A DNA stretch of 64,000 bases from Larix kaempferi. Taxonomy: Eukaryota; Streptophyta; Pinopsida; Pinales; Pinaceae. Numbering within the stretch: position 1 is the stretch's first letter; every line of letters begins with the position of its first letter. Made by a program: the position numbers and the translations under genes. The stretch is from NCBI GenBank assembly GCA_027924585.1, contig BSBM01000361.1:42858501-42922500 (forward strand). Reading direction: 5' to 3'. Under the pieces are notes generated by a model. That model did no database searches and had not been told where the DNA came from. It was given only the letters and a program-made list of their open reading frames with translations. Below, in pieces: positions 32,876 through 45,129 of the stretch.

Positions 32876-33939
32876 TGTCATGTCCCCATTTTGAACCCCT
32901 TTGCATTAAATCGTAAATGATGGAAATATTGTTATTTAATCATGGTGAGGAGCTCAAGGCCAAGGTCCCACCATTGATTTAGCGTTTTATGTATTGGAAA
33001 TTAAAAATAGATGCATGTGGTTCTTGTGCTAGATAGGCACAATGTAAAATTAAGACATCATGTAAATACGAATTTTAATGAAAAACCCACAACTAGGTAT
33101 GCAATGCAACAAAGAGATGGGGGCATGATTCTACAAGGAATAGGGAGGGAAATTATTGAAACCCTTGAGCCAATGGTGTTAATCCATGTGTCAATGAGAA
33201 AACCCATAAACCACCAACTACCCATTTTGGGTTATGCACCCAATCATTTAATTCTTCCAAAAATTGGTTGAGGCAGTTAATGCCTTGGGAATGAAGAGAT
33301 ATGGTAGCCAATTTCATGCATGGGCAAGCCATCAACCTGGAAAAACATACTTTTGCTTCTGGGGCAAGAAAACACCCACGAAATGGTGCCCAAAGCCATT
33401 CTGAACGGATGGTCTTTCCTCTCTCACGCAGTATGAGCTAGCTGGGCTTTCCCCATTATGTTTTTCACCATTTTCCCTGCATTTTCCATGCCTGAGAGTT
33501 CATTTTTGCATTGTACAACAGCTGGGAGAGGAGGGCCACAATTTGGGACTGTGAGGGAGGTCGTTTTTGCCCCAAAATACCCATGGGCATTTTTCTGAAA
33601 ACGGTTTTTTCTCTCCAGGATTGAACCCCCAATTGCCATTTTCATTTTTGGGTCTTCCCACGTTTTTTTTTTTTTCTGGACTGGTAGAAACCCCATCTTT
33701 GGGTATCTCACTGTAAAAACATTTTTATCATGCCCAATAATTGTGGTTCTACTGTTATGTGCATCCTTGTTTTGGTTGAATCTGTGAGCAAGAGATTTGG
33801 AGTGGTAGTGGACAGAATTGGCTTGATAAACCTAGTAGGGGGGGGAAATAACCTCTCAAGAAGATCAAGAGGGATGGCTACTCTTCTATGCACACCTTAG
33901 ACACTCTAGATGGGAAGGTATGGCCTGAGGGACTGTGCA
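32876..33939 (+). repeat. Truncated 3' LTR of the Gypsy element
   Basis: It aligns with 25408-26468 of the 5' LTR and then diverges abruptly after GACTGTGCA at 33939. The last roughly 570 bp of the LTR are missing and unrelated sequence follows. Confidence 0.9.
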
Positions 33940-35148
33940 TAGTCGATGTAATATTATTACATTAGAATACTTAGATTATGGTAAAGAAGCCAAAGATGTA
34001 CAACCGATGGTTTAAGGAATTTAAAGTTGAGGCCTCGTAACCCTAATATTTCTCACGATGATGAATACAAATGATGAATCCCCCTCTCACTTAGAATAAA
34101 TAAAGAACTGAGTTAGACAAAGGATAAAACTATCTCTTTCCTTGATAATTCTAACCACAATCACTGGAATGAATGAGAGTGAGGTAGTTTCCCCCTAGGA
34201 TCCTTAACTTGCAATCGAAAAGGTAATATATGAGGGAGGCATTCTCATTCATTGATGAGAGTGTGATCTATAATGAAGGTGGATTTCCCTTTCTCTTCAT
34301 GGTATATTCGACAAGTGCTAGATTTCTTTACCTATTGACAATGCCTATATATCATTTCTACAACAAGGGTTACCATGGTCTCTTTTTTGTAATCCAATGG
34401 TGTTGAAAATCAATCCCCAAAGGTTTATCTTTAGTTGGATCACCTTCTGCCCCTTGATCATATCAAAATATTGATTCTTCACGGGCTGACCAATATTCAT
34501 CTCTCTATCTTCTTCTTCATCAAAGTCAATATTCATGTTGTCATACATGCTTAGATTCTATGTTGTTTGTAATAATTAAGTCTATACTTTTATTGTTTAC
34601 CTCTGAGTCCACATAAAGAGGTTATTTCCCAATTGAAATAAAAAACTTGTCTAATTCAATCGTTGTAAGTGTTGAAAGCACACAAGATAAAACAAAGTAT
34701 TCACTACAACAACATTGACCAAATAGTAAATATATGCATTAACACTCTAAATGCATGCGATGGTTTATGTCACCAAAGTTCCAACTCTGCAAGATATAAA
34801 AATTAAATGAGCCATCATTTATTATGAAGAAGAAAGATATATGTTCTTCCAGCATTGTAATTTCAGTCTTATGCTCCAACTTAAACTTAATGTTCACCAG
34901 CAGTGAAGGAAGAAATGATACCAACCACGGTGATCTTTGCTATGGAAGTCACTAAATCAATATCCTTGAAAAAAAAAAATTGAAAATAAAGAAGTAATTG
35001 AATGGAGTTCCATATCTGTCAAATGCTACCAAAAAAAAGAGTAAAGATGTTGCCAAAAATTTTAACATACAACTCTAAAATCCCATTCAACAAACTTTTA
35101 GATTAAAACAAAAGCGGACTACATGAAATCACAGTAGCCAAAAAGGAT
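33940..35148. other. Unassigned sequence after the truncated LTR
   Basis: No copia-1 sequence resumes here. A 67-codon minus-strand frame (34345-34548) begins with an acidic stretch (FDEEEDREM) but has no recognised domain. The rest is AT-rich with nothing identifiable. Confidence 0.4.
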
Positions 35149-36325
35149 TCATTGACTACTTTTGGATGTTACTCCTTTGCACCTTTTCACCTTTAATTTT
35201 ATGAGGCTAGGGCAGCCACCAACAATTGTCACAAGACCATCATCGGATATTGGGCATTTATTTATCCATACCTTCTTCAGTTCTATGAACTTAGCTGAAA
35301 TACAAGACATCTCCAAGTCCCCAACACCATCACTATTGCACATTGCCATTCTTTCCAGAATGGGACAATTGAAAGCCAAGGCATTCAAACTCACAATTGA
35401 AGTAACAATGCCCATCAAAACAAGTTCATGTAGTTGAGGACATTTGGCTGCAATGGAGAGTAACCATTCCTACCAATTCTTATGGACTTTCCACTATCAA
35501 TGTGCACTTTTATCAGTTTCCTACATCCATTTGCAATTGCATAAATACCTCGATCAATACAGTGAGATATCCTTCTCATATAAAACACATCAAACCTCTA
35601 TCACCTAAATGCATGTTTTCAATTTGCAATTCCATTAGTTGTTGCAAATTTTTAGTGATGCTTTCCAAAATCTGATCCCAATACCCAGAATTTCGTGACA
35701 AAATGAGAGTCCTTAGACACTTGGATCTCGATAATAGTGGAGCAAATAACTTCCCATTCTAAATATCTTTCAGGCACACTCCTTGTAACTTACCTTTCCT
35801 TGGGCCTATTCTTTTCGTTTGACGATCTAATATTCTGATCTTTCTTGCTTTAATATCTTCAAATTCATTGCAATTCTTAAGTATTGATTTTAAATCCTTT
35901 CCTCTAAATCCACATGACCCATAAGAAAATTTATTAATAGGACCACAAACGAGTGAGAACGACTCTAGACCCTCATTAGTAATCTCAATGCATCCCTTAA
36001 ATTTGAGCTTCTTGAGATGAGTAAAACTCTTTCAGATTAAAGAGAGTTCCCTTTTTTCAATATTGCGAACTTTTCTGGACCATTTCAGATCCAAAACAAT
36101 CACATGTTCAAATATCATCATCATGTCTAGGAGTAGGTGGTAAATATTAGTTTGAGCCAAGAGAACAAGGCATTTCCTGTTTTAGGATTCAATATGATTC
36201 CATCTACTGTAGACTAGGGAACACGTCTTTCGATCTTCGTTTGTGAGCTTATGTAAAATGTAGGCCAAGCATTCATCCGGTAAACATATATTGGCATCAT
36301 GTTCTGGATAAACAACAAACTATTC
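35149..36325 (-). pseudogene. F-box/leucine-rich-repeat protein pseudogene (VFB/SKIP2-like)
   Basis: Read on the minus strand, an F-box motif (LPDECLAYILHKL) lies near 36285-36245. It is followed by LRR-type segments: LKKLKFKGCIEITNEGLESF, a SCGF...GKDLKSILKNC segment, RTLILSRNSGYWDQILESI and GIYAIANGCRKL. A C-terminal block (35418-35149) ends with GGCPSLIKLKVKRCKGVT. Order and motifs match plant VFB/SKIP2-like F-box proteins, which in intact form are substrate receptors of SCF ubiquitin ligases. Several stops and at least two frameshifts (near 35455 and 35580) break it, so it cannot make the full protein. The 5' end is cut off at 36326 by the target site of copia-2. Confidence 0.85.
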
Positions 36326-36330
36326 AACCT

Positions 36331-37271
36331 TGTTGGAAATATCGTAATTAAGAGCTGATCGTGTATCTGATATGCACCAGCTCTGTCAGACTCCCAGTCA
36401 GTCATTTTGTTAGTTTGCAGTGTCATACAGACAGTCAGTTTGCATCCAATCCGACGCACGCCAAGTTAGTATTTAAGTAACCGCATTAGTATTCTACATA
36501 TCAAGAATTCTTAGGTAGAAATTTATTACAGTCTTTAATGAAACCCTGTAGCTTCGAGGTAAAGCGATCTTAAGTCAGTTGATATGAAACTCTATAAGAA
36601 GAAGAATATAATTGAAAATCACAGAGAGAGATGTGTAAGGAGCCCAAGCTCTGTAAGAAGTGAAGACCCGTGAAGTGTATGAAGAGCCCAAGCTCTGTGA
36701 AAGGTGAAATATCATTTTGTGTAATGCCATCAAGTTGTTATAATTCTATAGTTTTAGGTATTCATTCTCAAGAATGTTAAATATTGCATGTCGCGCATCT
36801 TCTCCTGATTTACTTCTATAAATGTTGTTTACATTTACTGTGTAAAAGAAATCAAGATTTCCAAATTGTTCACCATGGTGAAAGTTCTATTTTATCCAAG
36901 AGTAACTGCATAAATGTTTTAGTTCTTATGTCCTAACAAGATATATTTCATGATAAAGTTTGTTTAAGAGATCCATGAAGTTAAGAGTAACGTGTAGTAA
37001 AAAGGATTTGCGAAGTAAGTAAGAAGTGCGAAGTCAATTTTATGAAGTTAATAAACTGTGCATTTATGTGAAGTTAAACTGCGGAGTTAATCTCCCTGCG
37101 TAGTTAATTTTTGCACAGTTAATTTGTGAAGTAAAGTGTTCGGCAAAAATAGGGAAGACAAATTAGAGAAAAGTATTTGTTAGGAGAAGCGTAGTCCTAA
37201 AGCAAAGAAAAATAAATTATTTATTTACTGCGCAGTTCAATCTTTTGATTGCGCGGTGTCTTTTCCCTTGA
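36331..37271 (+). repeat. 5' LTR of copia-2
   Basis: Starts TGTTGGAAATATCG and ends CCCTTGA, bounded by the target duplication on the left and the PBS on the right. Within it GAGCCCAAGCTCTGT occurs twice (about 36640-36700) and AGTTAA-containing motifs recur between 36970 and 37135. Confidence 0.92.
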
Positions 37272-37273
37272 TC

Positions 37274-37285
37274 TGGTATTAGAGC
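37274..37285 (+). other. Primer binding site of copia-2
   Basis: TGGTATTAGAGC differs by one base from the tRNA-Met PBS consensus TGGTATCAGAGC. Confidence 0.85.
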
Positions 37286-37338
37286 CTAGTTTAGGGAAAG
37301 TAGAAATTGTATTTACAAAAAGGGAAAAGTGATTAAGA

Positions 37339-40300
37339 ATGACTTCCACTCCTGGTAATTTGCAGACTCCAATCTTTTCAGGAAAAAATTATGAATATTG
37401 GTCTCTATTTATGAAAGCTTTGTTCAGAGGTCAAGATGTATGGGAAATAATCCAGAATGGCTATGTAGAACCAGCAAATCTAGCAGCATATAACAATCTC
37501 ACACAAGTTGAAAAGGATGTTTTGAAGGAACGGAGAAAGAAAGATGGAAAGGTGTTGTTCCACATGCATCAAGCAACACTTGAATCCATACTCCCAAGAG
37601 TAGCAGCAGCGCAGTCAGCTAAGGAAGCATGGGACACATTGGAAACTTCCTATCAAGGCTTAAACAAGGTAAAGACTGCAAAACTTTAAATTCTTAGAAG
37701 ATATTTTGAATCTCTGTCAATGAAAGATGTAGATTCAGTAGACTCATTCTATACTGATGTTATTGGTCTGGTTAATCAAATAAAGTCTCGTGGAGAAAAT
37801 CTAGGTGAACAAAGAGTTGTTGAAAAAGTTCTTAGAGTTCTTCCAAAGAAATTTGAATCTTTAGTTGTGACACTAGAGGAAAACAAAGATTTGTCCCAAT
37901 TTACTATTAATGAGTTGCAAGCCTCATTACTCAATCATGAACATAGAATCAGTGGTTCAGATACATCATTGGAAGGTGCATTCGCAGCACAATCATCCAT
38001 AAGTCATGGAAGAGGTAGAGGAAGATCAAACTCTAGAGGCAGAGGACGAAGTTCTTTCAGAGTAGGTCACAGCAACAGCCCTACACATGGCACTGGTTGA
38101 GGTCAGAATTAGATGCCCAGTCAGGAAAGTGGACAAAGGTATGATAAATCTAAAATTCAATGTCATTATTGTAAGAGGTTTGGACACTTCACATATGAAT
38201 GCAGGAAGAAGCAGTATGACCAAGGAAAGCAAGGTCAATCGCAGTCAAGCAATAACAACACTCCGAACAACTCACTGTTCTTGGCATGTGCATCTCCACT
38301 TGAATGCAATGTTGTCCAAGAAAGCCCAAATGACATATGGTATTTAGACTCCGGCTGTAGCAATCACATGACTTATAATTTAAATATATTCTCTAGTCTA
38401 GATAAATCAGTTCAAATTGATGTCACACTTGGAAACAATATTCAAGTCATTGTTTTGGGTAAGGGTACTGTTGATATTCTAACCAAACAGGAGGAGCAGA
38501 AATTTATGCCTGATGTTTATTATGTTCAAGGTTTGAAGCATAATTTGATGAGCATTGGAAAATTGATGGAAAAAGGTTACAGAGTTCACATGATAGGAAA
38601 TCATTGTGTGATCAAAAACATATATCCAAGCAATTAGTTAATAGCCGAAGTGCAGATGATAAGCAATCGCTTGTTTCCTTTGAGGATAAGGCCAATCATA
38701 AAAGGAAAAACAACTCAAGTTGCTCATGAAAGTCAGAATGAAAATTCTGGAGTTGCATTCAAAGCAGAAAGTAAAGAAGCAGAAACTCACTGCGACAAGG
38801 AAGAAAAAGATAGTGAAATGCAAGCTGCATTTCAAACAGAAATAAAGGATGAATCCTGGTTATGGCACTTCAAATTTGAACATCTGAATTTTGGTGGGAT
38901 GAAGCTACTGCACATGAAGGATATGGTGAAAGGATTTCCATTGATTGAAAATCCAGAGAGAATTTGTGAAGGCTGTATCTTTGGAAAACAACATAGAGAG
39001 ACTTTTCCAGTCGAAAAGTCATATAGAGCTCGCACTCCACTTGAAATTGTTCACTCTGATATTTGTGGACCAATGCAAACACCATCCATGGGAGGATGCA
39101 CTTACCTTCTCACATTTATTGATGATTTCACAAGAAAAACCTAGGCATATTTTATAAAACATAAATATGATGCATTTGGTTGTTTTCAGCAATTCAAGGC
39201 ACTTGTGGAGAAGCAGAGTGGTTACAGCATCAAGATCTTAAGAACAGATAGAGGTGGTGAGTATGTTTCAAATAATTTCTTAATTTTTTGTAAAAATCAT
39301 GGCATATAGAAGCAATTCACTGCACGGTATACACCGCAACAAAATGGTATCAGAGAGAGGAAGAACATAACCATTATGGAGATGGCTCGCAGTATGTTGG
39401 TAGTCATGCATATGTCAAATGAATACCAGGCTGAGGCAGTGACGACTACTATTTACATCATGAATTGATGTCCGACGAAGAGTGTGAAGAACAAAGGTCC
39501 ACATGAAGCATGGACAGGTATAAAACATAGTGTTTTGCATTTAAAATTTTTTGGTTGTGTAGCATACGCACATGTTCCATATGAGCTAAGAAGGAAATTA
39601 GACAATAAAGGATAGAAATGCATTTTTATTGGGTATTCTGAAGACACAAAAGCATACAAGTTATATAACCCTGTCACAAGAAAAGTTATTATCAGTCGAG
39701 ATGTTCGGTTTGTAGAAAATGAAGCATGGGATGGAACTGTGGAGAAGAATGTTAAAATCATGTCACATGTTGAACATAATGACATCGTAGAAGATGTGGT
39801 TGAGACTCCGTATGTGAATCAGAACTGCGCAGCTCCATCTACTCCTAGGCCTGCGCAACATGTTTCAACATAAGGAACTCAGACACAAGTCACAGTTCAA
39901 GCAACTCCGACGAGCACACCAAGTGCAGAGCAAACTCCATCATGCAGTTTGCGCAGTTCGACACCAGGAAATCCGACAAAGACAAGAACTCTGCGTGAGA
40001 TATATGAGACTGGTACATCTAATTCATTCTCAGTTTTTGCATTATTTTCTCAAGGTAATGATCCTCTAACATTTGAAGAAGCTGTTGAAGATTAATTTTT
40101 GGCACAAACCATGGATGAAGAAATAGAATGCATCGAAAAAAATCAAACATGGGAATTAGTTGATGTTCCTAAGGACAAGGATGTGATAAGCGTAAAATGG
40201 ATTTATAATACCAAGCAAGATGTTGATGGAAATGTGTAGAAGCACAAGGCAAGATTGGTAGCAAGAGGATTCACACAACAGCCTAGCATAGACTTCAATG

Positions 40301-41589
40301 AAACTTTTTCACTTGTAGCATGAATGGACACTATCAGAATAGTTTTGGCCATCACAGCTCATAATACATGGCCTGTTTACCAAATGGATGTTAAGTCTTC
40401 ATTTTTTAATAGTTATTTGGAGGAAGAAGTATATGTGGATTAGCCACAAGGATATGAAGCTCTAGGACAAGGACACAAAGTATACAAGTTGAAAAATGTG
40501 CTCTATGGTTTCGAGCAAGCTCGTAGAGCTCGGTACAGTCGCATTAACTCTTACCTCATTCATAATGGATTTCACAGAAGTGAATGTGAGCCAACACTGT
40601 ACACAAAAATCAACAAGCAAGGTAATAAGCCAATTGTATTCCTGTATGTAGATGATTTAATATTTACTGGTGATTTTGGCATAGAGGAATTTAGATTAGT
40701 CATGGAAAGTGAATTTGAAATGACTAATTTGGGGCTTATGAAGTATTTTCTGGACATTGAAGTCCAACAGACTAAAAATGGGATATTTATATCTTAGTCG
40801 AAGTATGCAAGTGATGTCTTGAACAAATTTAAAATGTTAAACTATAAGACAGCTCCAACACTAGTGATAACAGGTTTGAAATTGAGCAAGGATGATGATG
40901 GATCCAATGTCGATCCTACGATGTTTAAAAGGCTTGTCGGCAGCCTTATGTATCTTACAACAACAAGGCCATACATCATGTATGGAGTCAGTTTAATATC
41001 AAGATTCATGGAGTCACCAAAAGAATCTCATTGGCAAGCAGGTAAAATAATTTTAAGGTATGTAAGTGGAACAAAAGACTTTGGTATTTTGTATTCAACC
41101 TCAGAAAATTTCAAACGCATTGGATACACTGACAGTGACAATGGAGGCAGCATAGATGACAGGAAAATCACGTTTTTTAATACATTTCATTTAGGAATAG
41201 GTGTTGTATCATGGGCTTCAAAGAAACAACCCATAGTAACTCTTTTTTCAGCAAAAGCAGAGTATGTTGTAGCTACAAGCGCTGCATGTCAAGCCATTTG
41301 GATGCGGAGGATATTAAGTGATCTGTCGTAGAACAAACAACAACCCATAGCCATTTACTGCAACAATAATTCATCTATCGCACTGTCAAAGAATCATGTG
41401 TTCCACAAGAGAACCAAGCACATCGACACAAGGTATCATTTTATCAGAGAATTGATAAATAAAAAGGAAATTTGTTTAGAATTTTGCAGGTCTGAAGATC
41501 AGGTAGCGGACATCTTTACCAAACCATTGGCAAAGGACACATTTCAGTATCTACGAAGTTGTTTGGGAGTGACAAGTTCTGCACAGTGA
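37339..41589 (+). pseudogene. copia-2 gag-pol, single frame with 15 in-frame stops
   Basis: The frame opens at ATG 37339 and ends at TGA 41587-41589. Gag carries NYEYWSLFMKALFRGQDVWE, then an RG-rich tract and a CHYCKRFGHFTYEC zinc knuckle (about 38160). Protease has an intact triad (YLDSGCSNHM), integrase shows HSDICGP, TDRGGEY and PQQNGIRE, RT shows FLYVDDLIFTGD (about 40640), and RNase H shows YTDSDNGGSIDDRK and ends ADIFTKPLA. Internal stops lie at 37687, 38098, 38110, 38635, 39142, 39307, 39466, 39613, 39871, 40093, 40237, 40321, 40441, 40795 and 41329, yet the same frame continues through all of them. It is a non-functional copy that decayed by base substitution. Confidence 0.93.
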
Positions 41590-41676
41590 ACTTCGTCATG
41601 CACAGAGCATGTTTCAGCTATGAAATATTTTGTAAAATTTTATTTTTTGTTTAATGATCCCCATCAGCTCATGATT

Positions 41677-41685
41677 AAGGGGGAG
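41677..41685 (+). other. Polypurine tract of copia-2
   Basis: AAGGGGGAG directly precedes the 3' LTR start TGTTGG. Confidence 0.85.
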
Positions 41686-42635
41686 TGTTGGAAATATCGC
41701 AATTAAGAGCTCATTGCGTATCTAATATGCGCGGGCTCTGTCAGACTCCCAATCAGTCATTTTGTCAGTCTGCAATGTCAGATAGTCAGTCAGTTTGCAG
41801 CCAATCTGGCGCACGTCAAGTTAGTATTTAAGTAACCGCATTAGTATTCTGCATATCAAGAATTCTTAGGTAGAAATTTATTACAATCTTTAATGAAACC
41901 CTATAGCTTCGAGGTGAAGCGATATTAAGTCGGTTGTTATGAAACTCTATAAGAAGAAGAAAATAATTGAAAATCACAGAGAGAGATGTCTAAGGAGCCC
42001 AAGCTCTGTAAGAAGTGAAGACCCATGAAGTGTATGAAGAGCCCAAGCTCAATGAAAGGTGAAATATCATTTTGTGTAATTCCATCAAGTTGTTATGGTT
42101 TACTATGGTAATATATAATTCCATAGTTTTAGGTATTCATTCTCAAGAATGTTAAATATTGCATGTCGCACATCTTCTCCTGATTTACTTCTGTAAATGT
42201 TGTTTACATTTACTGTGTGTAAAAGAAATCAAGATTTCCAAATTGGTCATCGAGGTGAAAGTTCTATTTTAACCAAGAGTAACTGCACATAAATGTTTTA
42301 GTTCTTATGTCCTAACAAGATATATTTCATGATAAAGTTTGTTAAGAGATCCGTGAAGTTAAGATTAACGCACAGTAAAAAGGATTTGCGAAGTAAATAA
42401 GAAATGTGAAGTCAAGTTCATGAAGTTAATGAACTTCACATTTATGTGAAGTTCAACTGTAGAGTTAATCTCCCCGCGCAGTTAATTTGTGAAGTAAAGT
42501 GTTTGAAAAAAATAGAGAAGAAAAATTAGAGCAAAGTATTTGCTAGGAGAAGCGCAGTCCTAAAGAAAAGAAAAATAAATTATTTATTTACTGCGCAGTT
42601 CAATCTTTTGACTGCGCGGTGTTCTTTTCCCTTGA
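41686..42635 (+). repeat. 3' LTR of copia-2
   Basis: It aligns along its length with 36331-37271, with scattered substitutions and small indels. It ends CTTGA and is followed by the AACCT target duplication. Confidence 0.93.
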
Positions 42636-42640
42636 AACCT

Positions 42641-45129
42641 CACTATTCTCCAGAAAACATGCCCATTGATGGAGGAGCTAAAGAATCGTTGAACTAACCC
42701 ATCGACCTAAGAGCTCAAATAGACAATCTTCAATTAGCTTAAGATTAACTTATGGGGTAAAGAAAAAACAAGCAGACAACAAACTTGATCTAAAACTCAG
42801 GTTGACAAGTTCTTAATTACCCTATAAAAAAAACTGGATTTTTTTGAGAAAAACACTTATTTCAGAGACTTGGGGGAAGTGTTATTTATGGCCCAACAAA
42901 TGAAAACTAGTATTTGATATTCCCTTATTTTGATTTAAGACTCAAATGTAACTCTATGCTTAGGAGGTCCTCATCGACCAAGGGACTAGAATATACAAAA
43001 CGTTGAATTTGAGGGATGGTTTGTAGAGAAACCAACATATTTAAGGTGAGGCTCAAAAAGAACTCTCCAACATCCAAGAAGAGAAATCCAGTAATTGAGC
43101 TTCCAAATCAAGGCTTCTCGACATCCCAATAAGGAAACCTTGAATTGCAACATCATGTATATGGTTTTTAGCAAGGGAAACCTTGAATTCTATCCTCTCG
43201 GATATGAATTTTCAACGAACCCAATACAAAAATGATGGATATGAAGGATCTTATGTTGGGACTTCATCTTTGATACTTGTGCCTACACAACCTACCCAAT
43301 ACTTGTGCTTATCTATTGTTTGTTGTCTGGTAAAATCATGCATGGGAATAATTCATTTTCTTTTCCCCTACCATGAGTCATGATTGTTTCTTTGTTCCAT
43401 GCCACCACCACTTTCATTAAACTAGATATTAGGGGATGCCACAAACCATGTGCAAAGGAGAAGCAACCACACCCAAGGATCTAAGGAAAGATCTAAGGAA
43501 AACCCCTTGCAGTGACAGAATAGGGAAAATTGTTAAGATATGAACAATATATTATTTGGAGGATGAAAAATCCTTTCATAAACAAAGTAAACATTATAAA
43601 TTCCTCTATGGACCCTTAAGATATGCTCATCACAGATGAAGTTGAACTCTTTTTTGGGTATTAACTTACCCAATAATAAACCTGGCCATGAATTTCTCAT
43701 AATCTTTAGATCGTCCTCCATTGAGATGGATGGTTTGTGTAAGGTGAAGAAATAGTCATTACATCCTTGTTGAGACTATAGAAATTGCAGAGAGAATAGA
43801 TAAGGGAAGAAAATAAAAATAATTATCAGGTTATAATATGTTCCAGTGTCGAGCTAGAGGTTTGTTCAATAGGAAATTCATGTGAGTGAAATGTAGAGGA
43901 ACACTTCTAGAGAAATTTCCCATGAAGACTTGAGAAATTTTAATGCTATGGGATGATACATTTTCTCCCAACCAAAACCATTAAGGGGCAAAATGTCCAT
44001 TCCCGAAGTGGAAAAACATCATTTAGACCCATAGTTGGATCCTCATCCCTCCTTTGCTCATGATCCATTGCACTAAATGAGAGGAAAATAAACAAATATA
44101 TAAATTAATTTTTTTAAATAGGATGAGTAAAAGTTGAAAATTTCAAAGAGGAATTATATATATATCAAATTAATTAAATTCCAAAACATTTCTAATAAAT
44201 TAAATAAATGGGTTTTTTAGTCTGTGGATAACTATTTAGTTGTATTTTTTATTCGATGATTAAATAAGTCATTTAATTTAGTCATTTTTAACTTAAAATC
44301 ACTCTTATAACTAACTTTTTTAGTCACATTGTCATTTATTTGCCAAATTCTACTAGTGACAAGACTCCCACCCGCATAGATAACTTTCCAACATCCCCAA
44401 AGGATTAAGCTAGGTCGTAAAATTAAATTAATGGGGTTTGAATTTTTGTTTAAATCAACAAAACCAATCTCAAAAAATACAATCAACTTTTCTATCTTGA
44501 TAGCTAATTGTTTTCAAATAACCTAAACACATATCTTTAGAAGGATTGTGCTTTGAGTTTTCACCACATCCACCAATATGTATGTTTTTGGAATAACGGT
44601 TGAATAAATAATCTAAAAGGAAAATTATTAATAACATTTTTGAAATTTGTAACAACTCTGACTGTCCCATCTTTGCATTTCTGACATAAGCTATTTTTAA
44701 CCAGAATATTGTTCAAGGCAACCATGAATTTGGAAGTTTGCTTACTCTCAGTGCTCTATAACCCATTATGGGGGAGATGTTGTTGAGTAGTGTAACGTAA
44801 CATTATCTAACATTACCAAAAATATATATAAAAAAAAAGTAGTAAAAAAATTCCATATCCACTCATAGAATAAAAGGTTAAAACCAAATGAAAAATAATT
44901 AAAAAATTCCATTTCTTGAGGTGTAAATTTTTTCCATATAAAAAAGTTATATCTCAAAAAATTGGATCCCTCTCATGCTTGCATGATCCAATATTAACAT
45001 AGATCTAAGTTGATTATAGTGTTACACCAAAATCTCATCACCATGAATTATGTGTCATCCTTATGCAATAATCCATAAAGTTCTTGAGCTAAAACATCAG
45101 AAGAAAGGTTGTTGTCATTGCCTTTTACC
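42641..45129. other. Unassigned AT-rich stretch, no gene seen
   Basis: The first part should be the original upstream flank of the F-box pseudogene, but no clear coding exon is visible. A TTTAGTCA-rich patch near 44215-44340 resembles the motif of the 33-bp minisatellite at 15.6 kb. Nothing else is identifiable. Confidence 0.4.

Larger units (their letters stand above)
25408..33939 (+). mobile_element. Ty3/Gypsy chromovirus-type LTR retrotransposon (Tekay-like)
   Basis: The element consists of a 5' LTR (25408-27037), PBS, a leader with a 32-bp minisatellite, a single gag-pol frame (28168-32847), a polypurine tract and a 3' LTR truncated at 33939. Protease-RT-RNase H-integrase order plus a chromodomain-like C-terminus places it with plant chromoviruses, and the C-terminal sequence style fits the Tekay/Del lineage. 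It inserted into the RNase H region of copia-1. The two LTRs differ at about 30 of the first 590 aligned positions by my count (about 5 percent), so it is not a very recent insertion. Confidence 0.92.
36331..42635 (+). mobile_element. Complete but dead Copia retrotransposon (copia-2)
   Basis: Two LTRs (36331-37271 and 41686-42635), a PBS, gag-pol in one frame, a polypurine tract and a 5-bp target site duplication (AACCT at 36326-36330 and 42636-42640) define the whole insertion. It landed just upstream of the F-box segment of the minus-strand pseudogene. Its coding frame holds 15 internal stops. Confidence 0.95.

Noticed and set aside
39860-40069. Short frame inside copia-2 in a different reading frame
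   Set aside because: The true pol frame continues through this region; this is a shadow frame.
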